Shown here in pieces: positions 1 to 7,956 of a stretch of 14,944 nt of DNA; the stretch's first letter is position 1; the number at the start of each line of letters is the position of its first letter. The stretch spans positions 1-14,944 of the forward strand of contig NZ_CDSC02000105.1 in assembly GCF_001298715.1 (NCBI RefSeq), read 5' to 3'. Source of the stretch: Bathymodiolus azoricus thioautotrophic gill symbiont. GTDB lineage: Bacteria; Pseudomonadota; Gammaproteobacteria; PS1; Pseudothioglobaceae. Made by a program: the position numbers and the translations under genes. The notes under the pieces were generated by a model. The model did not search any database. It saw only the letters and a list, made by a program, of their open reading frames with translations, and was not told the DNA's origin.

Positions 1-44
1 CTTGTCGGATTAAAGAGTGGTTAATATACCCTTTGGCCGACTAA

Positions 45-78
45 TTGAGTGTTGCACTTATGATGTGAATTCAAGATG
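45..78. mobile_element. possible IS30-like element end (remnant)
   Basis: The stretch contains GTGTTGCACTT followed about 8 bases later by GAATTCAAGA. The combination of GTTGCACTT with a nearby TTGAAT-like or GAATTC block resembles what I recall of the ends of IS30-family elements. The plus-strand reading V-A-L-M-M-stop at 51-68 would fit the tail of such a transposase, but an in-frame stop at 42-44 leaves no coding context. I see no second end or target duplication, so this is at best a scar. The rest of 1-156 shows nothing else I can name. Confidence 0.2.
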
Positions 79-156
79 CTTGCATAGTACACAATTAAGT
101 TTTTACAGTAAATAGCTAAACGATTGATTGAATATAGATAAACTATGTAACTAAGA

Positions 157-231
157 GAGATCTTTGCATAAATAGGAACAATCATCAGAAACCCACTTTT
201 TGCCAATCATCCCTATTTATGCAAAGGTCTC
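157..231. mobile_element. 75-bp MITE-like element with 20-bp terminal inverted repeats
   Basis: The left end (157-176, starting GAGATCTTTGCATAAATAGG) and the right end (212-231, ending GCAAAGGTCTC) are inverted repeats matching at 19 of 20 positions. The element is flanked directly by TAAGA on both sides (152-156 and 232-236), which reads as a 5-bp target-site duplication. The 35-bp interior has no coding capacity but carries CAATCATC twice in direct orientation (179-186 and 204-211). Ends of the form GAGACCTTTGCA resemble those of some IS5-family elements, so a non-autonomous relative mobilised by such a transposase is my inference. It begins about 33 bases beyond the lon stop, and its RNA would fold into a long hairpin that could help end the operon transcript. 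Confidence 0.7.
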
Positions 232-263
232 TAAGAATATTTAATCATTCAACAAAGAAAAAA

Positions 264-2600
264 TTATTTTTCTAAAGCAATATCTAACACTTCATCAATC
301 CACTTAACTTTAATCACATTAAGTTTGCCTTTGATTTTTTCAGGCACTTCGGAGAGCTCTCGTTCGTTATCATTAGGAATAATAACAGTTTTGATGCCAC
401 CACGCAATGCTGCAAGCATTTTTTCTTTTAAGCCACCGATTGGTGTAATTTCTCCCCGAAGGGTGATTTCACCTGTCATTGCTACATCGGCTTTGACTTT
501 TCGACCTGTTAGTACTGACACTAATGCAGTGCACATCGCTGCACCCGCACTTGGCCCGTCTTTTGGGGTGGAACCATCAGGAACATGGATGTGAATATCT
601 AATTTTTCTTGGAAATCATTAGCAATTTTAAGCGCCTTTGCACGAGTGCGAGTAACACTCATTGCTGCTTGAATAGATTCCTTCATTACATCACCAAGTT
701 GACCCGTATAGTTAAGTTTCCCCTTGCCTTTATAAGCAGCAGCCTCAATCGTTAGTAAGTCACCGCCTACTGATGTCCACGCCAAACCTGTCACTTCACC
801 AACTTGACTTTTTTCTTCTGCTAAGCCAAAACGATGTTTGCGTACACCAAGATACTTTTCTAATGTTTTATCGCTAATCACAGCTTTGGTTTTACGTTTT
901 TTCAATACTACTTCTTTGACCACTTTACGACAAATGGTGCTGATAGTTCTGCTCAAACCACGCACACCCGCTTCACGCGTATAGTAACGAATAATGTCAA
1001 GAATGGCTGAGTCCTTGAATGAGATTTCACTGTCCTTAATGCCGTTGTTTTCCATTGCTTTTTTAATTAAATGACGCTTAGCAATCTGCAGTTTTTCATC
1101 TTCGGTGTAACCAGCCAATTCAATAATTTCCATTCTGTCTAATAACGGCTGTGGCAGGTCTAGTGAATTGGCTGTTGCTACAAACATAACTTGCGAAAGG
1201 TCGTAATCAACTTCTAAATAATGATCATTAAAGGTGTGGTTTTGCTCAGGGTCTAACACCTCCAACATTGCTGAAGAAGGGTCACCCCGATAATCAGATG
1301 CCATTTTTTCAATTTCATCTAATAAAAAAAGTGGGTTTTTAACCTTAATTTTTTGCATTTTTTGGATAATAGAGCCTGGCATTGCGCCAATATAAGTACG
1401 CCTATGTCCACGAATTTCCGCTTCATCTCTGACACCGCCAAGTGCCATACGCACATACTTACGATTAACCGCTTTAGCAATTGACTCGCCAAGAGAGGTT
1501 TTGCCTACACCTGGGGGGCCTACTAAGCATAAAATATTAGCCTTATTATGAGTAACGCGTGTTTGCACTGCAAGATGCTCTAAAATACGCTCTTTCACCT
1601 TGCTTAAGCCGTAATGGTCATCATCTAAGATTTGCTGTGCTTTCGCTAAATCCTTATTGATATGTGTTTGTTTTTTCCATGGTACATCGCATAAATTTTC
1701 AATATAAGTACGGATAATTGACGCATCGGAAGATTGTGATGACATACGCGAGAGTTTTTTTAGCTCAGACTCTGCTTTTTCCTTAGCAGCTTTTGGCATT
1801 TTTGCTTTTTTAATGCTTGCCTGTAAATCTTCAATTTCATCTTCGTCTTCTGCCTGACCCAATTCCTTTTGAATAGATTTCATTTGCTCATTCAAATAAT
1901 AATCTCTTTGATTGGATTCCATTTGCTTACGCACGCGTGATTGGATTTTTTTCTCAGTGCCTAAAACATCAATCTCCCCTTGAATCACTGATAAGATTTT
2001 ATCCAGTCGCGTTTGTGCATTAATACCGCTTAAAAGTTCTTGTTTTTCAGAAGTTTTAAGCGATAAGTTGGCAATAATAATATCGCTAAAACGCTCAACA
2101 TCACTCACTTCTTTCAACATACCAAGCACTTCTTCAGGAATTTTTTTATTAAGCTTGATATAGGATTCAAAGCTTTCTAATGCTAAGCGCATCATTGCTT
2201 TAATTTCAGTGTCTTGAGTCGATTCTAGTACAAATTCGCTAACTTTAACTTCGGTGTAATCATCTGCCTTAGAGAATTCTTCAATCTTGGCACGCTTCAC
2301 GCCTTCAACCAACACTTTAATAGTGCCATCAGGTAATTTAAGCATTTGCAAAATCGTCGCTAAAGTACCAACACTATGCAAATCTTCATTCTTTGGGTTC
2401 TCAGTTTTTTCATCTTTTTGTGCAACTAAGAATATATATTTATTCGTACCCATCGCTTGAGTAATTGCATTAACAGAGCTTTTTCTACCGACAAAAAGCG
2501 GCATCACCGTATGCGGAAAAACCACCACATCTCGTAGAGGTAATAACGGCACCAATTCCTGCTCAAGATCAATTACTTCTGCTGTGACTTCTGTTCCCAT
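264..2600 (-). CDS. lon: ATP-dependent protease La (Lon)
   Basis: Cytoplasmic AAA+ serine protease that unfolds and degrades damaged proteins and short-lived regulators. At 778 residues it has the usual bacterial LonA length. An N-terminal LAN substrate-binding domain starts near residue 15 (LVPLLPLRDVVVFPH), followed by a helical, charged middle region near 200-300. The AAA+ module has Walker A GPPGVGKT at 361-368 and Walker B LFLLDE at 424-429. The protease domain has catalytic Ser684 (GPSAGAA) and Lys727 (GGLKEK), with spacing identical to the E. coli Ser679/Lys722 dyad, so the enzyme should be active. The ATG lies inside the end of hflX (28-nt overlap), preceded by AAAGG about 12 nt upstream, which suggests translational coupling. 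It is the last gene of the tig-clpP-clpX-hflX-lon run. I see no separate heat-shock promoter, but one inside hflX cannot be excluded. Confidence 0.97.
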   Translation of the reverse strand: MGTEVTAEVIDLEQELVPLLPLRDVVVFPHTVMPLFVGRKSSVNAITQAMGTNKYIFLVAQKDEKTENPKNEDLHSVGTLATILQMLKLPDGTIKVLVEGVKRAKIEEFSKADDYTEVKVSEFVLESTQDTEIKAMMRLALESFESYIKLNKKIPEEVLGMLKEVSDVERFSDIIIANLSLKTSEKQELLSGINAQTRLDKILSVIQGEIDVLGTEKKIQSRVRKQMESNQRDYYLNEQMKSIQKELGQAEDEDEIEDLQASIKKAKMPKAAKEKAESELKKLSRMSSQSSDASIIRTYIENLCDVPWKKQTHINKDLAKAQQILDDDHYGLSKVKERILEHLAVQTRVTHNKANILCLVGPPGVGKTSLGESIAKAVNRKYVRMALGGVRDEAEIRGHRRTYIGAMPGSIIQKMQKIKVKNPLFLLDEIEKMASDYRGDPSSAMLEVLDPEQNHTFNDHYLEVDYDLSQVMFVATANSLDLPQPLLDRMEIIELAGYTEDEKLQIAKRHLIKKAMENNGIKDSEISFKDSAILDIIRYYTREAGVRGLSRTISTICRKVVKEVVLKKRKTKAVISDKTLEKYLGVRKHRFGLAEEKSQVGEVTGLAWTSVGGDLLTIEAAAYKGKGKLNYTGQLGDVMKESIQAAMSVTRTRAKALKIANDFQEKLDIHIHVPDGSTPKDGPSAGAAMCTALVSVLTGRKVKADVAMTGEITLRGEITPIGGLKEKMLAALRGGIKTVIIPNDNERELSEVPEKIKGKLNVIKVKWIDEVLDIALEK

Positions 2601-3889
2601 AATAGTGTTACACCTTTTAAACTTAATAACTTAGATAGATAGTGATGAGTGACATTAATTTCAAGTACCCATTGTCCAAAATCATTCACTTTTTCATTGT
2701 GGATGTATCCAATATTATGAATTTCGCTTCGAATATAGGCACTGGTCACATCAAGTTGTATTTTAGCATGTGTCATCATACCACTGAGTTGCTCTGCTAA
2801 TGCTTGATAAAGAAAATCAATACCATCACCAGACTGTGCTGAAATCCATACACGGAAAATTCTACCCTCTTTGTCCCTATCAAATCTTGGTTTGAAATCT
2901 GTTAAACAATCAATTTTGTTCATTACCAAAATACTCGGGACTTTGTTAGCCTCAATATCAAAAATAATATCTTGTACTTGTTCAATTTTTTCTAGATTAT
3001 ATTCATCAGCCGCATCAACAATATGCAGTAACACATTAGCGCGCCGAGTTTCCTCCAAAGTTGATTTAAAGGCAGCCACTAAATCATGTGGTAGATCTTG
3101 AATGAAACCCACTGTATCGGCAATGACTGCCTCTCCAGAGGCAGGCAATATCACCCGCCTAATAGTAGCATCAAGCGTGGCAAATAATTGATCATCGGCA
3201 AATACTTCTGCCTGCGTCAAAGTGTTAAACAGTGTTGATTTACCAGCATTGGTGTAGCCCGCCAAAGCAATCATTGGCAACTCATTTTTAAGGCGTGCTT
3301 TTCTCCCTAAATCGCGTTGTTTATGGACTTTTTCTAAACGCTTGCTAATATTTTTAATACGAATGGCAATCAAGCGTTTGTCCGTTTCTAATTGCGTTTC
3401 ACCTGGACCTCGAAGACCAATACCACCTTTTTGTCGCTCAAGGTGTGTCCAACCTCTAACTAATCGTGTGGACAGGTGTCTAAGTTGTGCCAATTCTACC
3501 TGCAATTTCCCCTCAAATGAGCGCGCCCTAAGTGAGAAAATATCCAAAATTAAACCTGTTCGGTCCATTACTTGACACTCTAATTGTTTCTCAAGGTTGC
3601 GCTCTTGTGAAGGTGACAACTCTGAGGAAAAAATAACCAAATCTAAATTCGTGTCTTTAACCAGCTCTACTATTTCTTCCACTTTACCCGAACCAATAAA
3701 ATATTTGGCATTCACATTATTGCGAGAGATTTTTAGATTCTGCACAACATTCAGTCCAGAGGATTTTGCCAATTCATCAAACTCATCTGAGCCGTTTTGG
3801 ATATGTCGATTAGTGGGGAGTTCTATATAAACTAGCAGTGTTCGCTCGCCTTGTCCAACTGCATTTTTTTGACGGTCAAATAATTCCAA
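2573..3889 (-). CDS. hflX: ribosome-dissociating GTPase HflX
   Basis: HflX is an Obg-HflX superfamily GTPase that binds the 50S subunit and splits stalled ribosomes under heat and other stress. The 438-residue product aligns along its length with E. coli HflX (426 aa). It has the N-terminal HflX domain, the family signature RLVRGWTHLERQKGGIGLRG near 142-161, then the G domain: G1 GYTNAGKST at 211-219, G3 DTVGF at 258-262 and G4 NKID at 324-327. The only start that keeps the conserved LFDR N-terminus is a TTG at 3887-3889; an in-frame TGA lies three codons upstream. It sits 15 nt after clpX, and its last 28 nt overlap lon. In many gammaproteobacteria this gene follows hfq and precedes hflK-hflC, so its position in the clp-lon operon is unusual. 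Confidence 0.95.
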   Translation of the reverse strand: MELFDRQKNAVGQGERTLLVYIELPTNRHIQNGSDEFDELAKSSGLNVVQNLKISRNNVNAKYFIGSGKVEEIVELVKDTNLDLVIFSSELSPSQERNLEKQLECQVMDRTGLILDIFSLRARSFEGKLQVELAQLRHLSTRLVRGWTHLERQKGGIGLRGPGETQLETDKRLIAIRIKNISKRLEKVHKQRDLGRKARLKNELPMIALAGYTNAGKSTLFNTLTQAEVFADDQLFATLDATIRRVILPASGEAVIADTVGFIQDLPHDLVAAFKSTLEETRRANVLLHIVDAADEYNLEKIEQVQDIIFDIEANKVPSILVMNKIDCLTDFKPRFDRDKEGRIFRVWISAQSGDGIDFLYQALAEQLSGMMTHAKIQLDVTSAYIRSEIHNIGYIHNEKVNDFGQWVLEINVTHHYLSKLLSLKGVTLLWEQKSQQK

Positions 3890-3904
3890 GAGCTTTCATG
3901 GTAA

Positions 3905-5179
3905 CTAAGAGGCTTTTTTACTTTTGTTAATGGTTTTTTGTTTCTTGGCTATTTTATACACCATCAATGGTGATTTCTTCTTCTCAACTACGGCCTTATC
4001 AATTACAACTTCTTTTATATCGCTGAGTGATGGTAGTTCAAACATTGTATCTAATAACATATCTTCCAAAATAGAGCGCAATCCTCTGGCACCAGTTTTA
4101 CGCTTAATGGCTAACTTAGCAATCGCCGACAAAGCTGGTTTTCTAAAACTTAATTTAACACCTTCCATCGCAAAAATTTCTTGAAATTGTTTAACCACTG
4201 AATTTTTTGGCTTGGTTAAAATTTGAATAAGCGCATCTTCATCTAACTCACTAAGTACTGTTTGCACCGGAAGACGGCCAACTAATTCTGGGATTAAACC
4301 GTATCCAATCAAGTCTTCTGGCTCAATAAGGTTGAATAATTCTGTTAAATTTTTCTCTTCGCTTAAATCTTTAACATCTGCAGAAAAACCAATACCTGTG
4401 GCTTTTTCTACACGCCTACCAATAACTTTATCCAAACCATCAAAAGCACCACCACAAATAAATAAAATCTTTGAAGTATCTACATCAATGGTTTCTTGAT
4501 TTGGGTGTTTACGACCCCCTTGTGGTGGCACTGATGCTATAGTGCCTTCAATCAACTTCAACATTGCTTGTTGCACACCTTCGCCAGAAACATCGCGAGT
4601 AATTGAAGGGGAATCTGAACGCCTAGAGATTTTATCAATTTCATCAATAAAAATAATACCATGCTCAGCACGCTGCGCATCAAAATCACATTTTGACAAC
4701 AAACTCTTAATCACATTCTCAACATCATCACCCACATAACCTGCTTCAGTCAAAGTCGTTGCATCTGCCACGGTAAATGGCACATCCAAAAGTCGTGCCA
4801 ATGTTTGTGCTAATAATGTTTTGCCTGAACCTGTTGGTCCAATCATTAGAATATTGGATTTATCCAATTCTACATTATTTGAGATGTAGCCACTCTGCAA
4901 ACGCTTGTAGTGGTTGTAAACAGCAACTGATAAAACTTTCTTTGCATGCTCCTGACCAATCACATACTCGTTTAAAAAATCACGCAATTGCTTGGGTGTG
5001 TAGTCCCAATCTTGATAAGTATCGTCAATTTCTTCTAGTGCTTGTTCTTCAAGTAAGCCATAGCACGATTCAATACACTCGTTACAGATATAGACGCCAG
5101 GACCTGCAATAAGGCGGCCGACTTCAGATTTTGCTTTGCCGCAAAATGAACAGTGGAGTACTTCTGGATTTTCTGCCAT
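3905..5179 (-). CDS. clpX: ClpXP protease ATPase subunit ClpX
   Basis: AAA+ unfoldase that recognises tagged or native substrates and feeds them into ClpP. At 424 residues it is full length. The N-terminal zinc-binding domain has four cysteines at 10, 13, 32 and 35 (CSFC...CNEC). The ATPase has Walker A GPTGSGKT at 114-121, pore loop GYVG at 147-150, Walker B IIFIDE at 175-180, and RKH loop at 223-225. The IGF tripeptide at 263-265 is the loop that docks ClpX onto ClpP, so the pair should form a complex. The sensor-2 region GARGLRS is present, and the C-terminus is a lysine-rich tail. It starts 7 nt after clpP ends, the conserved partner order. No missing key residue is apparent. Confidence 0.97.
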   Translation of the reverse strand: MAENPEVLHCSFCGKAKSEVGRLIAGPGVYICNECIESCYGLLEEQALEEIDDTYQDWDYTPKQLRDFLNEYVIGQEHAKKVLSVAVYNHYKRLQSGYISNNVELDKSNILMIGPTGSGKTLLAQTLARLLDVPFTVADATTLTEAGYVGDDVENVIKSLLSKCDFDAQRAEHGIIFIDEIDKISRRSDSPSITRDVSGEGVQQAMLKLIEGTIASVPPQGGRKHPNQETIDVDTSKILFICGGAFDGLDKVIGRRVEKATGIGFSADVKDLSEEKNLTELFNLIEPEDLIGYGLIPELVGRLPVQTVLSELDEDALIQILTKPKNSVVKQFQEIFAMEGVKLSFRKPALSAIAKLAIKRKTGARGLRSILEDMLLDTMFELPSLSDIKEVVIDKAVVEKKKSPLMVYKIAKKQKTINKSKKAS

Positions 5180-5186
5180 AATAAAT

Positions 5187-5786
5187 CTAATTGTTACGCT
5201 GTTTTAACACTTTATCAATCAAACCATATTTAGCCGCTTCATCAGCCGACATAAAGTTATCTCTATCGGTATCTTTTTGAATGGCTTTAAGAGATTGACC
5301 TGTGTGTGATTCAAGAATAGCATTAAGTTTTTCCCTAACTTTAAGAATTTCTTGTGCGTGAATATCAATATCGCTTGCCTGACCAGAAAAACCACCCAAT
5401 GGCTGATGAATCATACATCTGGCATTTGGCAATGCATAACGCTTATCCTTAGCACCAGCAGTCAATAACAAAGCACCCATACTTGCCGCTTGACCAATAC
5501 ACAATGTTGAAATATCAGGCTTAATAAACTGCATAGTATCATAAATTGCCAAACCTGCAGAAACTGAACCACCTGGGGAATTGATATATAAGTGAATGTC
5601 TTTATCAGGATTTTCAGATTCTAAAAACAGCATTTGTGCAACAATGACATTAGCCATATAATCTTCAACTGGACCCACCATAAAAATAACACGCTCTTTT
5701 AAAAGGCGCGAATAAATATCATAAGCGCGCTCGCCCCGAGCAGATTGCTCAATGACCATTGGTATTTGATTTAGATTTTCTATCAT
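5187..5786 (-). CDS. clpP: ATP-dependent Clp protease proteolytic subunit ClpP
   Basis: Serine peptidase that assembles into a double heptameric barrel and degrades polypeptides delivered by ClpX. The 199-residue product carries the full catalytic triad: Ser102 in [11 protein letters not shown], His127 in MIHQPLGG and Asp176 in DTDRDNFMS, with the same His-to-Asp spacing as E. coli ClpP. The short N-terminal segment before [13 protein letters not shown] corresponds to the propeptide region, which is normally processed. Its ATG overlaps the tig stop by one base (TAATG), a standard translational-coupling junction, and clpX follows after 7 nt. All three genes are therefore likely co-transcribed. 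Confidence 0.97.
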   Translation of the reverse strand: MIENLNQIPMVIEQSARGERAYDIYSRLLKERVIFMVGPVEDYMANVIVAQMLFLESENPDKDIHLYINSPGGSVSAGLAIYDTMQFIKPDISTLCIGQAASMGALLLTAGAKDKRYALPNARCMIHQPLGGFSGQASDIDIHAQEILKVREKLNAILESHTGQSLKAIQKDTDRDNFMSADEAAKYGLIDKVLKQRNN

Positions 5787-7078
5787 TATTGTTGTGTCAC
5801 TTCTTCGAATGTCTTTTTCTGAATGGTAACTTTGGCACTTTCTAAAATCAAATCTTGTACCATTTGTTCCACCACCATCAACTCAATTGTTGCCAATCTA
5901 GAAGGCTCAGCATTATAGTAATCTAACATCTGTTGAGCTTCACCGCTATAAGCTGTTGCCATTTCATTAAGTTTTGTATCAATTTGTTCTTTGCTAGCGT
6001 TGAATTTATTATCACTAGAAATTTGATTAACCAATAGACCTAACTTAACACGACGCTGCGCTTCAGGATTAAAAGCAGAAGCAGGCATATTGCCTTGAGA
6101 AGGCATACCTTGTTGTTGTAAACGCTGTTCCATTTCTTGTTTTAAACTTTGCGCTTCATTGTTAATACTTTCTTGTGGCACTTCAAAGTCATTCGCCTCT
6201 AATAATGCACCAAATAAATCGTCTTTATTTTGATTGTTCAAACGATTATCAAGTTCAACTTGCATTTGCGCTTTCATGCTCTTTTTCAAGTCATCTATAT
6301 CTTTTTCACCGAATCTCTTTGCAAACTCATCATCTAATTTTGGTGATTGAGGGGCGGCTACTTCTTTTATTTCAACTTCAAAAACGACATCTTTGCCTGC
6401 CAGTTGAGGCGCATGGTATTCTTTTGGGAAAGTTAAATTCAAAGTTACTGACTTTTCAGCGGCAACATCCAAAAGCCCATCTTCAAAACCAGCAATCATT
6501 GAGCCTTTGCCCAATACCATTTTGAAATCACTAGCAACACCACCTTCAAATACTTCGCCATCAAGCATGCCTTTAAAATCAATGGTAACTTGGTCGCCCT
6601 CTTTAGACTTGCGTTTAACTGATTTATACTCAGTTGCCTGCTCGCTCAAACCTTTCAAAGTTTTTTCTTCATCTGCCTTGGTAATTTTAACTTCTGTTTG
6701 TATAATTTTTAATTTAGAAAAATCAGCGACTTTAATTTCTGGAAAAACTTCGAATGTCACCGTGTAAGAAAAAGTATCCTTATTCTCTGTATCAATCTTA
6801 GTAATCGCTGGTCGTGAAGCAGGTGTTACTTTTGCATCTGCCAAGGCTTCGGTCAAAGTATCATTGACAATTTCATTGACTGCATCTGAGCTAGCCCGAC
6901 CACCAAACTGTTTGCGCATAATAGATAAAGGAACCTTACCCTTTCTAAACCCATCAACGCTTACTTTAGATGCCATGCCTCTAAGAACTTGGTCTGCTTT
7001 TTGTTTAAAGATATCAATAGATAGCTCAACTGTTAATGCTCTTTTTAGACCCTCTAATTTTTCTAGTGAAGTTTTCAT
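5786..7078 (-). CDS. tig: trigger factor (ribosome-associated chaperone and prolyl isomerase)
   Basis: Trigger factor sits at the ribosomal exit tunnel and shields nascent chains. At 430 residues it is close to the E. coli length (432). The N-terminal domain carries the ribosome-binding signature GFRKGKVP at 43-50. An FKBP-type prolyl isomerase domain follows at roughly 150-240 ([20 protein letters not shown]). The rest is the helical chaperone body, with a Gln/Met-rich segment around 315-335 ([17 protein letters not shown]). It is the first gene of the operon; the order tig-clpP-clpX-lon is the classic one. A -10 box lies about 38 nt upstream of the ATG, and the ribosome-binding site is weak (GGA about 10 nt before the start). 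Confidence 0.96.
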   Translation of the reverse strand: MKTSLEKLEGLKRALTVELSIDIFKQKADQVLRGMASKVSVDGFRKGKVPLSIMRKQFGGRASSDAVNEIVNDTLTEALADAKVTPASRPAITKIDTENKDTFSYTVTFEVFPEIKVADFSKLKIIQTEVKITKADEEKTLKGLSEQATEYKSVKRKSKEGDQVTIDFKGMLDGEVFEGGVASDFKMVLGKGSMIAGFEDGLLDVAAEKSVTLNLTFPKEYHAPQLAGKDVVFEVEIKEVAAPQSPKLDDEFAKRFGEKDIDDLKKSMKAQMQVELDNRLNNQNKDDLFGALLEANDFEVPQESINNEAQSLKQEMEQRLQQQGMPSQGNMPASAFNPEAQRRVKLGLLVNQISSDNKFNASKEQIDTKLNEMATAYSGEAQQMLDYYNAEPSRLATIELMVVEQMVQDLILESAKVTIQKKTFEEVTQQ

Positions 7079-7115
7079 TGCTTGTAAATCCGATTCTATA
7101 CTTAAAAAGGAGTAA

Positions 7116-7121
7116 ATTATA
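7116..7121 (-). promoter_or_regulatory. candidate -10 box for the tig-clpP-clpX-hflX-lon operon
   Basis: On the minus strand a perfect TATAAT lies about 38 nt upstream of the tig ATG, giving a leader of roughly 30 nt. No good -35 hexamer is seen at 16-18 bp spacing (TATTAA at 17 bp), and no sigma-32 heat-shock motif is evident. It is the only recognisable promoter in the gap between the cytochrome terminator and tig. Confidence 0.5.
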
Positions 7122-7150
7122 CCCGACAGGATAGCATTTTAATAGACAAT

Positions 7151-7176
7151 AAAAAAGGCAGTAAATACTGCCTTTT
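7151..7176 (-). terminator. intrinsic terminator after the cytochrome c4 gene
   Basis: The arms AAAAGGCAGT and ACTGCCTTTT (7153-7162 and 7167-7176) form a 10-bp stem with a 4-nt loop, which on the minus strand is followed by a run of T. It begins 18 bases beyond the cytochrome c4 stop and separates that gene from the tig operon. On the plus strand the downstream T run is shorter, and no plus-strand gene needs it. Confidence 0.85.
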
Positions 7177-7193
7177 GCGGCAATATTTAAGTT

Positions 7194-7832
7194 TTACAAA
7201 CCAGAAATATAAGCGGAAACCGCGTCAATCTCTGCGTTAGTCAGACTCTTAGTAAAGTTAATCATCATGCCTTCATAATCGTTAGTTCTACTAGGCTCAA
7301 CTGCACCCGTTTGTGCATTGATTGAATGCTGGCGGAAAGCTTTAAGCTGCTTAACAGTATACATTGAATGCTGTGATGCTAATGCTGGGAAACCTGCTGA
7401 TGGGATGCCTTTACCTGCTGGCCCATGACACGCAATACAAGCGGTCACATCTGTTGCTTTCTTGCCACCACGATAGATTTTTTGACCAAGTGCTAGATTA
7501 GCACCTTGCATAACCACACCTTTAGAAACTTTTTGAATAGCGTAATATGCCGCTAAATCAGCCATATCTGCATCTGTTAATGGTGTAACTAAAGTCGCCA
7601 TTATGCTATCAATACGAGCACCTGATTTAAAGTCTTTAAGTTGTTTTAACAAGTAGCCTTCATTTTGTCCGGCCAACTTTGGAAAAGTAGGTGCTAATGA
7701 ATTACCATCTACACCATGACAACCCACACAACTTACTGCTTTAGTTTGGCCTTTTGTTGCATCGCCTGCAGCAAAAGTATATGTTGAGATTAAAGCCAAT
7801 ACAACGGTAAAAATTAGCGCTAATTTGTTCAT
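7194..7832 (-). CDS. diheme periplasmic cytochrome c4
   Basis: Diheme electron carrier of the cytochrome c4 family, thought to pass electrons in the periplasm to terminal oxidases. The start chosen is the ATG at 7830-7832, preceded by AGGAAA at good spacing; it gives 212 residues. A Sec signal peptide (MNKLALIFTVVLALISTYTFA) is followed by two similar halves. CXXCH motifs are CVGCH at 35-39 and CIACH at 132-136. Likely axial methionines are Met78 (IMAT) and Met189 or Met190 (EGMMINF). Each half carries the c4 signature LAxQ..Y..KQLK.F. An upstream in-frame TTG would add seven charged residues ahead of the signal peptide and is less likely. A terminator follows directly. In Pseudomonas the c4 gene, a second cytochrome and engB are likewise adjacent, which supports the identification. 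Confidence 0.92.
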   Translation of the reverse strand: MNKLALIFTVVLALISTYTFAAGDATKGQTKAVSCVGCHGVDGNSLAPTFPKLAGQNEGYLLKQLKDFKSGARIDSIMATLVTPLTDADMADLAAYYAIQKVSKGVVMQGANLALGQKIYRGGKKATDVTACIACHGPAGKGIPSAGFPALASQHSMYTVKQLKAFRQHSINAQTGAVEPSRTNDYEGMMINFTKSLTNAEIDAVSAYISGL

Positions 7833-7851
7833 GATATTTTCCTTTTTTTGC

Positions 7852-7900
7852 AAAAAAATAAGCCGATATTATACCTAAATAAATAGGGCTAATATCGGCT
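7852..7900 (-). terminator. probable intrinsic terminator between the two cytochrome genes
   Basis: The arms AGCCGATATTA (7861-7871) and TAATATCGGCT (7890-7900) are a perfect 11-bp inverted repeat with an 18-base loop. On the minus strand the second arm runs into a seven-T tract (7852-7858), the layout of an intrinsic terminator for the upstream single-heme cytochrome gene. The loop is longer than typical, which lowers confidence. The T tract lies just ahead of the ribosome-binding site of the c4 gene. Confidence 0.55.
7868..7873 (-). promoter_or_regulatory. candidate -10 box for the cytochrome c4 gene
   Basis: TATAAT on the minus strand, 36 nt upstream of the c4 ATG, overlaps the promoter-distal arm of the hairpin at 7861-7900. 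No convincing -35 hexamer is seen at normal spacing. If used, transcription would begin near 7861, so the c4 transcript would carry only a few bases of the arm. Confidence 0.4.
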
Positions 7901-7906
7901 CATCAT

Positions 7907-7937
7907 AATATAGAATTTAATGCTTATATTCTATATT
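7907..7937. repeat. 10-bp perfect inverted repeat in the cytochrome intergenic region
   Basis: AATATAGAAT (7907-7916) and ATTCTATATT (7928-7937) are perfect inverted repeats around an 11-base spacer. They lie between the single-heme cytochrome stop and the terminator hairpin. The stem is very AT-rich and has no T tract, so it looks more like an RNA 3'-end stem or a protein-binding dyad than a terminator. Confidence 0.5.
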
Positions 7938-7941
7938 GAAG

Positions 7942-7953
7942 TGGCATATGCCA
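7942..7953. repeat. 12-bp perfect palindrome TGGCATATGCCA
   Basis: A perfect 12-bp palindrome lies 4 bp beyond the stop codon of the single-heme cytochrome gene. It could be chance or a small dyad operator; I cannot assign a protein. Confidence 0.35.
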
Positions 7954-7956
7954 GTT

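Noticed and set aside
21..206. Minus-strand open frame of 61 codons running through the MITE
   Set aside because: It starts inside the inverted-repeat element at a TTG, has no ribosome-binding site, and matches no protein I recognise.
4777..5112. Plus-strand open frame of 111 codons opposite clpX
   Set aside because: It lies wholly antisense to a strongly conserved gene and has no family-like motifs or start signals.
6175..6525. Plus-strand open frame of 116 codons opposite tig
   Set aside because: Composition is rich in Leu, Ser and His as expected of an antisense shadow; no conserved feature.
7833..7853. Seven-residue N-terminal extension of cytochrome c4 from a TTG
   Set aside because: The internal ATG has a good ribosome-binding site and gives a clean signal peptide; the extension would consume that site.
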